Below the pieces are notes generated by a model that was given only the letters and a program-made list of their open reading frames with translations, ran no database searches and was not told where the DNA came from. DNA of 64,000 nucleotides from contig JANQRH010000011.1 of assembly GCA_028284625.1 (NCBI GenBank), forward strand, positions 1 through 64,000, in the 5' to 3' direction. How positions within the stretch are numbered: position 1 is the first letter of the stretch; every line of letters begins with the position of its first letter. A program made the position numbers and the translations under genes. This DNA is from Afifellaceae bacterium (GTDB taxonomy: Bacteria; Pseudomonadota; Alphaproteobacteria; Rhizobiales; Afifellaceae). Of this stretch, positions 44,935 through 53,338 are shown piece after piece.

Positions 44935-46095
44935 ATGACCGATCACGTTGCAAACTGGACCTATCCCACCGCCATCCGCTTCGGGGCGGGGCGCATTGCC
45001 GAACTCGCGGACGCCTGTCGCGCGGCGGGCATGACGCGGCCGCTCGTGGTCACCGATGCAGGGCTTGCCAAGCTTGATGTGACACAGAAGGCGTTGGACG
45101 TTCTCAGCGATGGCGGCGTGGCGGCGGCGCTCTTCTCAGACGTGAAGCCCAATCCGAGCGACACGAATGTCGAAGCCGGCGTTGCTGCGTTTCAAGAAGG
45201 CGCGCATGACGGCGTTGTCGCGTTCGGCGGCGGCAGCGGGCTTGATGCCGGCAAAGTCATTGCCTTCATGGCCGGGCAGACACGGCCGATATGGGACTTT
45301 GAGGACATCGGCGATTGGTGGACACGCGCCGACGCGGATCGGATCGCGCCGATCGTGGCCGTGCCGACGACGGCAGGGACAGGTTCGGAGGTCGGTCGCG
45401 CCGGGGTCATCACCAATTCGGCGACGCACACAAAGAAGGTGATCTTCCATCCGAAGATGATGCCGTCGATTGTGATCTCAGACCCGGAGCTGACAATCGG
45501 CATGCCGCCCGCCGTCACAGCCGGCACCGGCATGGACGCGCTGGCGCATTGCCTGGAGGCGTATTCGGCACCCTCCTATCATCCAATGGGCGACGGCATT
45601 GCACTTGAGGGCATGCGTCTTGTCTTTGCCAACCTGCCGAAGGCGATGCAGGATGGAACGGACATCGGGGCGCGGGCGGAGATGATGAGCGCCGCTGCGA
45701 TGGGCGCCGTCGCCTTTCAAAAAGGGCTCGGCGCGATCCACTCGCTGTCGCATCCCGTCGGTGCGCTTTACGACACGCATCACGGTATGACCAATGCGGT
45801 GTTCATGCCCTATGTGCTTGCCTTCAACCGCGCGGCGATTGAGGAGAAGATCGCGCGGCTTGCCGCTTATCTCGGTTTCGGTGGTGGCTTCGACGGCTTC
45901 ATGCAGGCCGTGCTCAGGTTGCGTGAGGAAGTCGGCGTGCCGCATACGCTTAAGGGGCTCGGGGTCGGCAGTAGCCAGCGCGATGCGATCGCAGCAATGG
46001 CGGTCGTCGATCCGACCGCCGGCGGCAATCCGGTGCCGCTTACAACGGGCGGGGCGCTGACGATTTTCGATTCGGCTATGGACGGCGCGCTTTAG
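44935..46095 (+). CDS. Iron-containing alcohol dehydrogenase
   Basis: This 386-residue family III dehydrogenase has the NAD-binding GGGS motif at 98-101 and PTTAGTGSE near 144-152. The metal ligands are predicted as Asp201 and His205 (GMDALAHCLEAY), His269 (AIHSLSHPVG) and His283 (DTHHGMTNA), spaced as in lactaldehyde reductase FucO. It interconverts an alcohol and an aldehyde with NAD(H). It lies 26 bases behind the glutamine-synthetase-like gene and is probably in the same operon. The substrate is not evident. Confidence 0.9.
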   Translation: MTDHVANWTYPTAIRFGAGRIAELADACRAAGMTRPLVVTDAGLAKLDVTQKALDVLSDGGVAAALFSDVKPNPSDTNVEAGVAAFQEGAHDGVVAFGGGSGLDAGKVIAFMAGQTRPIWDFEDIGDWWTRADADRIAPIVAVPTTAGTGSEVGRAGVITNSATHTKKVIFHPKMMPSIVISDPELTIGMPPAVTAGTGMDALAHCLEAYSAPSYHPMGDGIALEGMRLVFANLPKAMQDGTDIGARAEMMSAAAMGAVAFQKGLGAIHSLSHPVGALYDTHHGMTNAVFMPYVLAFNRAAIEEKIARLAAYLGFGGGFDGFMQAVLRLREEVGVPHTLKGLGVGSSQRDAIAAMAVVDPTAGGNPVPLTTGGALTIFDSAMDGAL

Positions 46096-46118
46096 CGCGA
46101 CAAAAACCAAAGGCAGCG

Positions 46119-46406
46119 TCACCAAATCCAGGCGCGCCGCTTCTCTTTCCGCCGACCGGTGTGGATGGGCTTGGCGAAACGCACGCCGGCGTAGAGGCCG
46201 CTCCGCCAGCGGACCGTGACCTGCTGCTCCGTGTCGTCGAACCGCAGCCAAAACGTGCGCGGCAAAATGATCGGATTCTGGAAGCTCAGACGAGCGCCGG
46301 TGGCGCTCAAGTCACGGATCGTGCAGTTGATTTCGGTCCGGCCGTCCACGACGGCCGTGCCTTTCTGCCGTGTGCTGCTGCGCGGTGCGATGCGATCTTC
46401 AGACAT
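46119..46406 (-). CDS. Single-domain PilZ protein
   Basis: This 95-residue protein has the PilZ c-di-GMP signature: an arginine pair in PRSSTRQKG near the N-terminus (RxxxR, residues 9-13) and RDLSATGARLS near 31-41 (the D/NxSxxG motif), followed by beta strands (TFWLRFDDTEQQVTVRW). It would bind cyclic di-GMP and act as an adaptor. It stands alone on the minus strand between the convergent alcohol dehydrogenase gene and prfC, so the partner is unknown. Confidence 0.85.
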   Translation of the reverse strand: MSEDRIAPRSSTRQKGTAVVDGRTEINCTIRDLSATGARLSFQNPIILPRTFWLRFDDTEQQVTVRWRSGLYAGVRFAKPIHTGRRKEKRRAWIW

Positions 46407-46492
46407 GGTCGGCTTCTGGTTCGTCCCAGTGTTCTACAATCAATGGGTGATCGCTTGGTTAAGCTGGTCGGCTCAGAGCCGGCTTGGGAATT

Positions 46493-48136
46493 TCAGGTGG
46501 CCATCTCGCAAACATCGCGGAAATGCACGGCCGAGTAACGCTTGGCGATATTGTCCAGGTCCCAGGCATTCCGGGCCAGGAAGACCGGGCGGCCGTCGCG
46601 ATCTTCCGCCAATGCGGCGCGGTTTTCCGTTTTGAAGGCGTCGAGCGCCTCGGGATCGTCCGACGAGACCCAGCGCGCCGTCTGGTAGGGCACCGGCTCC
46701 AACTCAATCTCGGCGTTGTATTCGCCAGCAACGCGCGACTTCAGGACGTCGAGCTGCAGGACGCCGACCACGCCGACGATCCAATGGCCGCCGGTGACCG
46801 GCCTCAGCACCTGGATCAGGCCTTCCTCGGCGAGGTCCTGTAAGGCCTGACGCACCTGCTTGACCTTGGCGGCGTCGCTGTTCAGCACGCGGCGCAGCAC
46901 CTCAGGAGCAAAGGCCGGCAGGCCGGTGAAGCGGATGGAATTGTCCTCCGCCAGCGTGTCGCCGACGCGCAGCGTTCCGTGATTGGGGATGCCGATCACA
47001 TCGCCGGCCTGTGCGTCGTCGGCGATATGGCGATCTTGGCCAAAAAACAGGACCGGGCTGTGCAGCGTCAGCGCCTTGCCGCTTCGCGCATGATTGAGCT
47101 TCATGCCGCGGCGTAGGCGACCGGAGCAGAGCCGCATGAAAGCGATGCGGTCGCGGTGGTTGGGGTCCATGTTGGCCTGCACCTTGAAGACGAAGCCGGA
47201 GACGCTTGCCGTCTTGGGCTCGATATCGCCAGAAGCGCTCGGTTGCGGACGCGGTGGTGGGGCGAATCGGGCAACCGTCGTCAGCACTTCTTCCACGGCG
47301 TAGTCGCGTAGCGCGCTGCCGAAGATGACCGGCGTCAGATGGCCGGAGCGAAAGGTCTCAATGTCGAATGCGGCATAGCCTTCTTGAGCGAGCGCGGCCT
47401 GCTCGCGGAATTCCGCCAGGACCGGCGTGCTGATTTGGTCGCCAAGGCGTTCATCATCGATTCCGGCGAAGCTCATGCGTGTGTCGCAGGCGGCGCCGCG
47501 ATCCTGCGCGGACGTCAGAAGCACGCCGGCATTCAGATCGAAAGCGCCATGGAAGTCGGCGCCCATGCCGACCGGCCAGACGATCGGCGCGGTGTCGAGC
47601 GCCAGGCTCGATTCGATCTCGTCGAGCAGCTCGAACGGGTGGCGACCCTCGCGGTCGATCTTGTTGACGTAGGTGATGATCGGGATGTCGCGCAGCCGGC
47701 AGACCTCGAAGAGCTTGCGCGTCTGAGTTTCGATGCCCTTGGCGGCGTCGATCACCATGATGGCGGAATCGACCGCCGTCAGCGTCCGATAGGTATCCTC
47801 CGAAAAATCCTCATGGCCCGGCGTGTCGAGCAGGTTGAAGACCAGGCCGTCGCGCTCAAAGCGCATGACGGTGGAGGAGACGGAGATACCGCGCTCGCGC
47901 TCAATGGCCATCCAGTCGGAGCGCGTGCGCCGCCGCTCGCCGCGGGCACGCACGGCGCCGGCCATACGGATGGCGCCGCCCTTGAGGAGCAGTTTCTCCG
48001 TCAGCGTGGTCTTGCCGGCGTCGGGATGGGAGATGATGGCGAAGGTGCGCCGCGATCGCCAATCATCGGCCGGCGCGTGGCCGGCTTCCGCCTCTGCCGA
48101 ATTGCCGTCTTCGGCGATCACAATGTCTTGGGTCAT
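46493..48136 (-). CDS. prfC: Peptide chain release factor 3
   Basis: This 547-residue GTPase recycles RF1 and RF2 from the ribosome after termination. G-motifs are SHPDAGKTTLTEKLL (residues near 36-50), IERERGISVSS, DTPGHEDFSEDTYRTL, and NKIDREGRHP. It has the RF3-specific second domain (HLTPVIFGSALRDYAVEEVL) and third domain (VGVVGVLQLDVLKSRVAGEY). Length is standard. It is divergent from bfd. Confidence 0.95.
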   Translation of the reverse strand: MTQDIVIAEDGNSAEAEAGHAPADDWRSRRTFAIISHPDAGKTTLTEKLLLKGGAIRMAGAVRARGERRRTRSDWMAIERERGISVSSTVMRFERDGLVFNLLDTPGHEDFSEDTYRTLTAVDSAIMVIDAAKGIETQTRKLFEVCRLRDIPIITYVNKIDREGRHPFELLDEIESSLALDTAPIVWPVGMGADFHGAFDLNAGVLLTSAQDRGAACDTRMSFAGIDDERLGDQISTPVLAEFREQAALAQEGYAAFDIETFRSGHLTPVIFGSALRDYAVEEVLTTVARFAPPPRPQPSASGDIEPKTASVSGFVFKVQANMDPNHRDRIAFMRLCSGRLRRGMKLNHARSGKALTLHSPVLFFGQDRHIADDAQAGDVIGIPNHGTLRVGDTLAEDNSIRFTGLPAFAPEVLRRVLNSDAAKVKQVRQALQDLAEEGLIQVLRPVTGGHWIVGVVGVLQLDVLKSRVAGEYNAEIELEPVPYQTARWVSSDDPEALDAFKTENRAALAEDRDGRPVFLARNAWDLDNIAKRYSAVHFRDVCEMAT

Positions 48137-48380
48137 GAAGGGGCTTCCGTCAGCGCGCGATGCTTTTGAGAATCGGCGCTCCGCCGGTGGCCCTCAAACG
48201 ATCCGCGAGGAGCTCAAATAAGGTGAGATGCCGGCTTTGTGTAGTGCCGAGCGGGGTGCTGGCCCCGGGAACGGATTGCATAAAACGGGCCGCATTGACG
48301 ACGTTTGAATAATCCGCTTGAAAACATGAAACTGGTAGTCATTGATACGCACAGAGTGCGTGCCCCATGATCGTGCGACC

Positions 48381-48647
48381 GTGATCGTTTGTTCCTGTAA
48401 CGTCATCATCCGCCGGGAAATTGAGGTCGTCATCGAGGAAATCCTCGCCGACGATCCCTTTGCCGTGCTGACGCCGGGCCTCCTCTATCATCGGCTTGGC
48501 AAGCGCGGGCGGTGTTGCGGCTGCTTTCCGCATGTCTCGCGCATCCTGGTGGAGCACATCACGATCGTGCGCCAGCGCATTCAGCACGGCGAATGGGTTG
48601 GGCCGGACGCAGCCGAGAGATCGGAAAGCCTGCCGCCTGCGGCATAA
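48381..48647 (+). CDS. bfd: Bacterioferritin-associated ferredoxin (Bfd-like, [2Fe-2S])
   Basis: Starting at GTG 48381, the 88-residue product begins MIVCSCNVI, as Bfd proteins do. The [2Fe-2S] ligands are Cys4, Cys6, Cys45 and Cys48 (CSC and CCGC); the spacing between pairs is somewhat longer than in E. coli Bfd. The frame stays open to a TTG at 48342, which would add 13 residues. Bfd reduces the iron core of bacterioferritin to release Fe(II). It lies 91 bases before bfr. A possible promoter (TTGAAA at 48318, TTGATA at 48342) lies upstream. Confidence 0.85.
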   Translation: MIVCSCNVIIRREIEVVIEEILADDPFAVLTPGLLYHRLGKRGRCCGCFPHVSRILVEHITIVRQRIQHGEWVGPDAAERSESLPPAA

Positions 48648-48659
48648 TCTGTTCAGAAA

Positions 48660-48676
48660 TCTAGAATTGTTCTAAA
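48660..48676. promoter_or_regulatory. Iron control element (Irr box) upstream of bfr
   Basis: TCTAGAA-TTG-TTCTAAA is a near-perfect inverted repeat that matches the Rhizobiales iron control element TTTAGAA-N3-TTCTAAA with one mismatch. It lies between bfd and bfr, 62 bases before the bfr start and only 4 bases upstream of the putative -35. Irr binding here would tie bfr expression to iron and heme status, as is known for bacterioferritin genes of this group. Confidence 0.75.
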
Positions 48677-48680
48677 TAGC

Positions 48681-48708
48681 TTGCCAGAGCCCGGCTCGCC
48701 TCTATAGT
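48681..48708 (+). promoter_or_regulatory. Probable bfr promoter
   Basis: TTGCCA (48681-48686) and TATAGT (48703-48708) are separated by 16 bases, close to the housekeeping sigma consensus, and lie 30 bases upstream of the bfr ATG just downstream of the Irr-type box. Confidence 0.6.
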
Positions 48709-48738
48709 GGCGGGCGTCGATAGGCTGCGAGGAGCGAA

Positions 48739-49224
48739 ATGAAGGGCGACAAAAAGGTCATCGAGCAACTGAACGCCGCGCTAAAGCACGAGCTTGGCGC
48801 CGTGAACCAGTACTGGCTTCATTACCGGCTGACCGAGGATTGGGGCTTCACCAAGTTCGCCAAGAAGGAGCGGGCGGAGTCCATCGAAGAGATGGAGCAC
48901 GCCGACAAGCTGGTGGCGCGCATCATCTTCCTTGAGGGCCTGCCCAACATGCAGACCATCGCGCCGCTGAGGATCGGACAGAACATCAAAGAGGTGCTTG
49001 AGGCCGATTTGGCCGGCGAGTACGACGCGCGCGCTCTTTACGCCGAGTCACGAGAGATTTGCCGCAAAGCAGGCGATTACGTGTCCATGAATATCTTCGA
49101 AGAGCTCTTGGAGGACGAGGAGGGGCATATCGACTTCCTAGAGACGCAGCTTGATCTTCTGAAGTCGGTCGGCGAGCAGAATTACATGCAGCTCCAATCG
49201 GACTCAGCCGACGAGGCGGATTGA
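48739..49224 (+). CDS. bfr: Bacterioferritin
   Basis: This 161-residue heme-containing ferritin stores iron. The diiron ferroxidase ligands are all present (Glu18, Glu51, His54, Glu94, Glu127, His130, with Tyr25), and Met52 is the axial heme ligand (SIEEMEHAD). GGAG precedes the ATG. It sits behind bfd and an Irr-type box. Its stop codon TGA (49222-49224) directly abuts the stop codon of the convergent formyl-CoA transferase gene with no base between. Confidence 0.96.
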   Translation: MKGDKKVIEQLNAALKHELGAVNQYWLHYRLTEDWGFTKFAKKERAESIEEMEHADKLVARIIFLEGLPNMQTIAPLRIGQNIKEVLEADLAGEYDARALYAESREICRKAGDYVSMNIFEELLEDEEGHIDFLETQLDLLKSVGEQNYMQLQSDSADEAD

Positions 49225-50499
49225 CTACTCCGCTGCCTCTCGCGACGGCTCTCCGATGGCGCCAGATTCCCGCGCCTCGGTGATGCCTTGATCGTCGAGG
49301 TTCAGCACATCGCGCAGAATTTCTTCCGTGTGCTCGCCAAGCAATGGCGAGCGCCACACCTCTGAGGGGCTGTCGGAGAGTTTGATGGGATTGCCCACCG
49401 TCAGATAAGGCCCGCGTGTGGGATGGTCGACTTCTACCACGGTGCCGGTTTCCCTGAGCGACGGCTCCTCCGCCAACTCCTCCATTGATAGAATCGGGCC
49501 GCACGGAATGTCGGCCTGATTACACAAATCCATGACCTCGAACTTGGTCTTGGTCATGGTCCATTCCTCGATCGTGTCGAAGATCAGTCTGAGGCGCGGC
49601 AGACGCGCATTGGGCGTCGCGAAATCCTCATCGGTCTTCCACTCCGGCTTGCCGATCATGTCGCAGATGGCCTTCCAGACCGGGGCCTGGGTGATGAAGT
49701 AGATGTAAGCGTTGGGGTCGGTTTCCCAGCCTTTGCATTTCAGGATCCAGCCCGGCTGGCCACCGCCGGAATCGTTACCGGAGCGTGGCACGGCGGTGCC
49801 GAACGGAATGCCCTCGCCATGCTGGCTGTATTCGGCAAGCGGCCCGCGGGAGAGGCGTTGCTGATCGCGCATCTTGACGCGGCAGAGATTGAGCACGCCG
49901 TCCTGCATGGCGGCGGTGACGCGCTGGCCGCGGCCTGTGGCGGTGCGTTGGTAGAGAGCGGCGACGATGCCGAGCGCCAGATGCAGTCCGGTGCCGGAAT
50001 CGCCGATCTGTGCGCCGGTAACCAGGGGCGGACCATCGCGGAAGCCAGTGGTGGAAGCTGAGCCGCCAGTGCATTGCGCGACGTTCTCGTAGACCTTGCA
50101 ATCCTCGTACGGGCCGGGGCCGAAGCCCTTGATGGAGGCCAGGATGATCTTCGGGTTCAGCGTCTGAATATGCTCCCAGGTGAAGCCCATGCGGTCGAGC
50201 GCGCCGGGCGCGAAGTTCTCCACCATGACGTCGCAGGCCTTCACCAGGCCCTCAAGGATCTCTTTGCCCTTGGGGTTCTTGCCATCGATGGTGATGGAGC
50301 GCTTATTGTGGTTCAACATCGTGAAATAAAGGCTGTCGGCGTCGGGGACATCGCGCAGCTGGCCGCGCGTGATGTCGCCGATCCCCGGGCGCTCGACCTT
50401 GATCACGTCGGCGCCGAGCCAAGCCAGCAATTGCGTGCAGGTGGGGCCGGACTGGACATGGGTGAAGTCCAGGATGCGAACGCCTTCCAGTGCCTTCAT
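49225..50499 (-). CDS. frc: Formyl-CoA transferase (family III CoA transferase)
   Basis: This 424-residue enzyme transfers CoA from formyl-CoA to oxalate. It matches the Frc subgroup closely: [15 protein letters not shown] near the N-terminus, [14 protein letters not shown], catalytic Asp167 in [10 protein letters not shown] (Asp169 in the Oxalobacter enzyme), and the glycine-rich loop DSGGGQPGW that distinguishes Frc from other CaiB/BaiF members. It is the last gene of the formate dehydrogenase operon, 58 bases after the alpha subunit. Its product formate is the dehydrogenase substrate. The partner oxalyl-CoA decarboxylase gene is not in the window. ATG 50499 gives the standard length. Confidence 0.9.
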   Translation of the reverse strand: MKALEGVRILDFTHVQSGPTCTQLLAWLGADVIKVERPGIGDITRGQLRDVPDADSLYFTMLNHNKRSITIDGKNPKGKEILEGLVKACDVMVENFAPGALDRMGFTWEHIQTLNPKIILASIKGFGPGPYEDCKVYENVAQCTGGSASTTGFRDGPPLVTGAQIGDSGTGLHLALGIVAALYQRTATGRGQRVTAAMQDGVLNLCRVKMRDQQRLSRGPLAEYSQHGEGIPFGTAVPRSGNDSGGGQPGWILKCKGWETDPNAYIYFITQAPVWKAICDMIGKPEWKTDEDFATPNARLPRLRLIFDTIEEWTMTKTKFEVMDLCNQADIPCGPILSMEELAEEPSLRETGTVVEVDHPTRGPYLTVGNPIKLSDSPSEVWRSPLLGEHTEEILRDVLNLDDQGITEARESGAIGEPSREAAE

Positions 50500-50557
50500 A
50501 GCGTTGTCCCGTAATTGTTGTCGGCCGACATCAACCGTCTTCCGTCCACGTCGGCGG

Positions 50558-53338
50558 CTATTCGGCCGCCGCTTCGATCGGGCGCTCAGGCTCCACACGC
50601 GCGGCGCAGAACTTGAACTCCGGAATCTTGCCGTAAGGATCGAGCTGCGGATTGGTCAATAGGTTGGCGGCGGCCTCCTGGTAGCAGAAGGGGATGAACA
50701 CCATCCCTTCCGGCACGTCGCGGTCGAGCCGGGCGGTGAGGGCAATCTCGCCACGGCGCGTGGCAACACGTACGCGATCGCCGGCGGCGATCGCCAGCCG
50801 TTGCATATCGAACTGGTTGAGGCAAGCGATCGGCTCAGGCTCCAGCGCATCGAGATGCGTGGCACGGCGCGTCATGGCACCAGTGTGCCAATGCTCCAGC
50901 AGCCGGCCGGTCGTGAGCACCATGGGATACGTCTCGTCCGGCAATTCCGCCGGTGGCTCGATATCGGCCGGCACGATGCGGCCACGGCCGCTTGCGGTGG
51001 GGAAGCGGGCTGCGAAGATGATCTCGTTGCCAGGCCGGTCGGGTGTGTCGCACGGATAGGTGACGGAATCCTCGCGCTCCAACCGCTCCCAGGTGATGTT
51101 CTTCAGCGACGGCATGATTTCCGCCATCTCGGCGAAGACATCGCGCGGATGTGTGTAATGCCAGTCGAGCCCGATGCGGCGCGCGATCTCTTGCACCAAC
51201 GCCCAGTCCTGCCGCGCTTCGCCGGGTGGATCGACGACCGGGCGGGCGATCTGCACCTGGCGGTTGGTGTTGGTGAAGGTGCCCCACTTCTCTGCATGGG
51301 CAGACGCCGGCAGCACGACGTCGGCGTGCCATGCAGTCTCGGTGAGAAAAATGTCCTGCACGACAAGGTGCTCAAGCTTGGCGAGTGCGGAGCGCACATG
51401 CGCCTGGTCGGGATCGGACATGGCCGGGTTCTCGCCCAGGATATACATGCCCTTGATCTTGCCTTCGGCCGCGGCGTTGAGGATCTCCACCACGGTTAAG
51501 CCGTTCTTGGGGTTCAGCTCTCGCCCCCAGAAATCCTCGTACATGGCGCGGGTCGCAGCATCCTCCACGGATTTGTAATCGGGAAAGACCATGGGGATCA
51601 GGCCGGCGTCCGACGCGCCTTGCACGTTGTTCTGCCCACGCAGCGGATGAAGCCCGGTGCCGGGGCGACCGATCTGTCCGGTGGACAGTGCCAGCGCGAT
51701 CAGACAGCGCGCGTTGTCTGTGCCGTGCACGTGCTGCGAAATGCCCATTCCCCAGAAGATGATGGAGGCGCTGGCGCGGGCGTAAGTGCGTGCCACGTCG
51801 CGGATCGTCTCGGCGGGGATGCCGCAGACCTTCTCCATCTCGTCGGGCGGAAAGGCGGCGATGCGCGCCTTCAGCTCCTCAAAACCTTCCGTGTTCGCCT
51901 GCACGTATTGCAGGTCGTAGAGGCCTTCCTCGACGATGGTGTGGAGCATGCCGTTCAAGAGCGCCACATCGGTGCCCGGCTTGAACTGCAGGACGCGCGT
52001 GGCGTGCCGGCCGAGGCCGGAGCTTTGGCCGCGCGGATCGATGAGGATCATCTCCGCACCGTTCTTGGCGGCCTGCTTCAGGTAAGTCGCGGCGACGGGA
52101 TGGTTCTCAGCGGGGCGGGCGCCGATGACGATGATGCATTCTGCGTCTTCTGCCGCGGTGAACGGCGCCGTCACCGCTCCGGAATTCAATCCCTCCATCA
52201 GCGCCGCCACCGACGAGGCGTGGCAGAGCCGCGTGCAATGGTCGACATTGTTGGTGCCGAAACCTTGGCGGATGAGCTTCTGGAAGAGATAGGCCTCTTC
52301 GTTCGAGCCTTTCGCTGAACCAAAGCCAGCAAGGGCAGAGCCGCCATCGCGGTCGAGGATGGTCTTAAGGCCTGAGGCGGCGCGCTCCAGCGCTTCATCC
52401 CAGCTCGCCTCGCGGAAGACCTCCATCATCGAAGCGCGGTCAAGCTGCATGTCGGCGCGTTTGGGCGCGTCGCCGCGGCGGATGAGCGGTACCGTCAGCC
52501 GATCGGGGCTGTAGATATAGTCGAAGCCGAACCGCCCTTTCACGCAGAGGCGGTTTTCGTTGGCCGGCCCGTCGCGGCCGTCGATGCTGATGATCTTGTC
52601 GTCCTTGACATGCGCTGTCGTTTGGCAGCCGACACCGCAGAACGGGCAGAGCGTGTCGACGGAACGGTCCTCAAATTCCGTTCGCTTGCCTGCGGCGTCG
52701 AGAAGACTTGCTTCCATAAGCGCGCCGGTCGGGCAGGCTTGCACGCATTCGCCGCAGGCGACGCAGGTAGAGAGGCCCATCGGGTCGTCGAAATCGAAGA
52801 CGATCTTCGCGCCGGGGCCGCGATAGGCCATGCCGATCACGTCGTTCACCTGCACCTCGCGACAGGCGCGCACGCACAGGCCGCAATGGATGCAGGCGTC
52901 GAGATTGACGCGCATGGCCGGGTGTGAGGGGTCGGGGGTAGGCTGCGACCGCGCCGGGAAGCGGCTTGTGGCATCGATGCCCATCGCCGCCACCCAGGTC
53001 CAGAACTGCGAATCCGGATCATGCGAATCCGCTTGGCGAGGCTGGTCGGCCAAAAGCAGCTCAAAAACCATCTCGCGCGATTTGACGGCGCGTTCCGAGT
53101 CCGTCTTCACGACCATCCCGTCGCTCGGTTTGCGGATGCAGGATGCAGCGAGCGTGCGCTCACCCTCCACCTCCACCATGCAGGCGCGGCAATTGCCGTC
53201 AGCGCGGTAGCCCGGCTTGGGCAGCCAGCAGAGATGCGGGATGTCGATGCCGGCGCGGCTCGCCACCTGCCAGATGGTCTCCTCCGGCCCGGCCTCGACC
53301 GTGCGACCGTCAATGCTGAAGGTGATCTTATCGGTCAT
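50558..53338 (-). CDS. fdh1A: Formate dehydrogenase alpha subunit (NAD-linked, Mo/W bis-MGD type)
   Basis: This 926-residue catalytic subunit starts at ATG 53338, overlapping the beta-subunit stop by 11 bases. It has an N-terminal [2Fe-2S] domain ([19 protein letters not shown]), two ferredoxin clusters ([11 protein letters not shown] and [11 protein letters not shown]), a molybdopterin-proximal cluster ([11 protein letters not shown]), and the active-site Cys372-His373 ([11 protein letters not shown]). Cysteine, not selenocysteine, is encoded (TGC). The His/Cys cluster of NuoG, normally in the 95-120 region, is absent, since no cysteine lies there. The layout with a fused beta subunit matches the two-subunit FDH1 of Methylorubrum. 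It oxidises formate to CO2 in the cytoplasm; Mo or W cannot be told. Confidence 0.9.
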   Translation of the reverse strand: MTDKITFSIDGRTVEAGPEETIWQVASRAGIDIPHLCWLPKPGYRADGNCRACMVEVEGERTLAASCIRKPSDGMVVKTDSERAVKSREMVFELLLADQPRQADSHDPDSQFWTWVAAMGIDATSRFPARSQPTPDPSHPAMRVNLDACIHCGLCVRACREVQVNDVIGMAYRGPGAKIVFDFDDPMGLSTCVACGECVQACPTGALMEASLLDAAGKRTEFEDRSVDTLCPFCGVGCQTTAHVKDDKIISIDGRDGPANENRLCVKGRFGFDYIYSPDRLTVPLIRRGDAPKRADMQLDRASMMEVFREASWDEALERAASGLKTILDRDGGSALAGFGSAKGSNEEAYLFQKLIRQGFGTNNVDHCTRLCHASSVAALMEGLNSGAVTAPFTAAEDAECIIVIGARPAENHPVAATYLKQAAKNGAEMILIDPRGQSSGLGRHATRVLQFKPGTDVALLNGMLHTIVEEGLYDLQYVQANTEGFEELKARIAAFPPDEMEKVCGIPAETIRDVARTYARASASIIFWGMGISQHVHGTDNARCLIALALSTGQIGRPGTGLHPLRGQNNVQGASDAGLIPMVFPDYKSVEDAATRAMYEDFWGRELNPKNGLTVVEILNAAAEGKIKGMYILGENPAMSDPDQAHVRSALAKLEHLVVQDIFLTETAWHADVVLPASAHAEKWGTFTNTNRQVQIARPVVDPPGEARQDWALVQEIARRIGLDWHYTHPRDVFAEMAEIMPSLKNITWERLEREDSVTYPCDTPDRPGNEIIFAARFPTASGRGRIVPADIEPPAELPDETYPMVLTTGRLLEHWHTGAMTRRATHLDALEPEPIACLNQFDMQRLAIAAGDRVRVATRRGEIALTARLDRDVPEGMVFIPFCYQEAAANLLTNPQLDPYGKIPEFKFCAARVEPERPIEAAAE

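Noticed and set aside
48194-48433. A 79-codon minus-strand frame between prfC and bfd
   Set aside because: It overlaps the start of bfd, which has all four cluster cysteines; the translation shows no domain.
52220-52235. Possible selenocysteine at the formate dehydrogenase active site
   Set aside because: The codon for residue 372 is TGC (cysteine), and the frame has no internal TGA.
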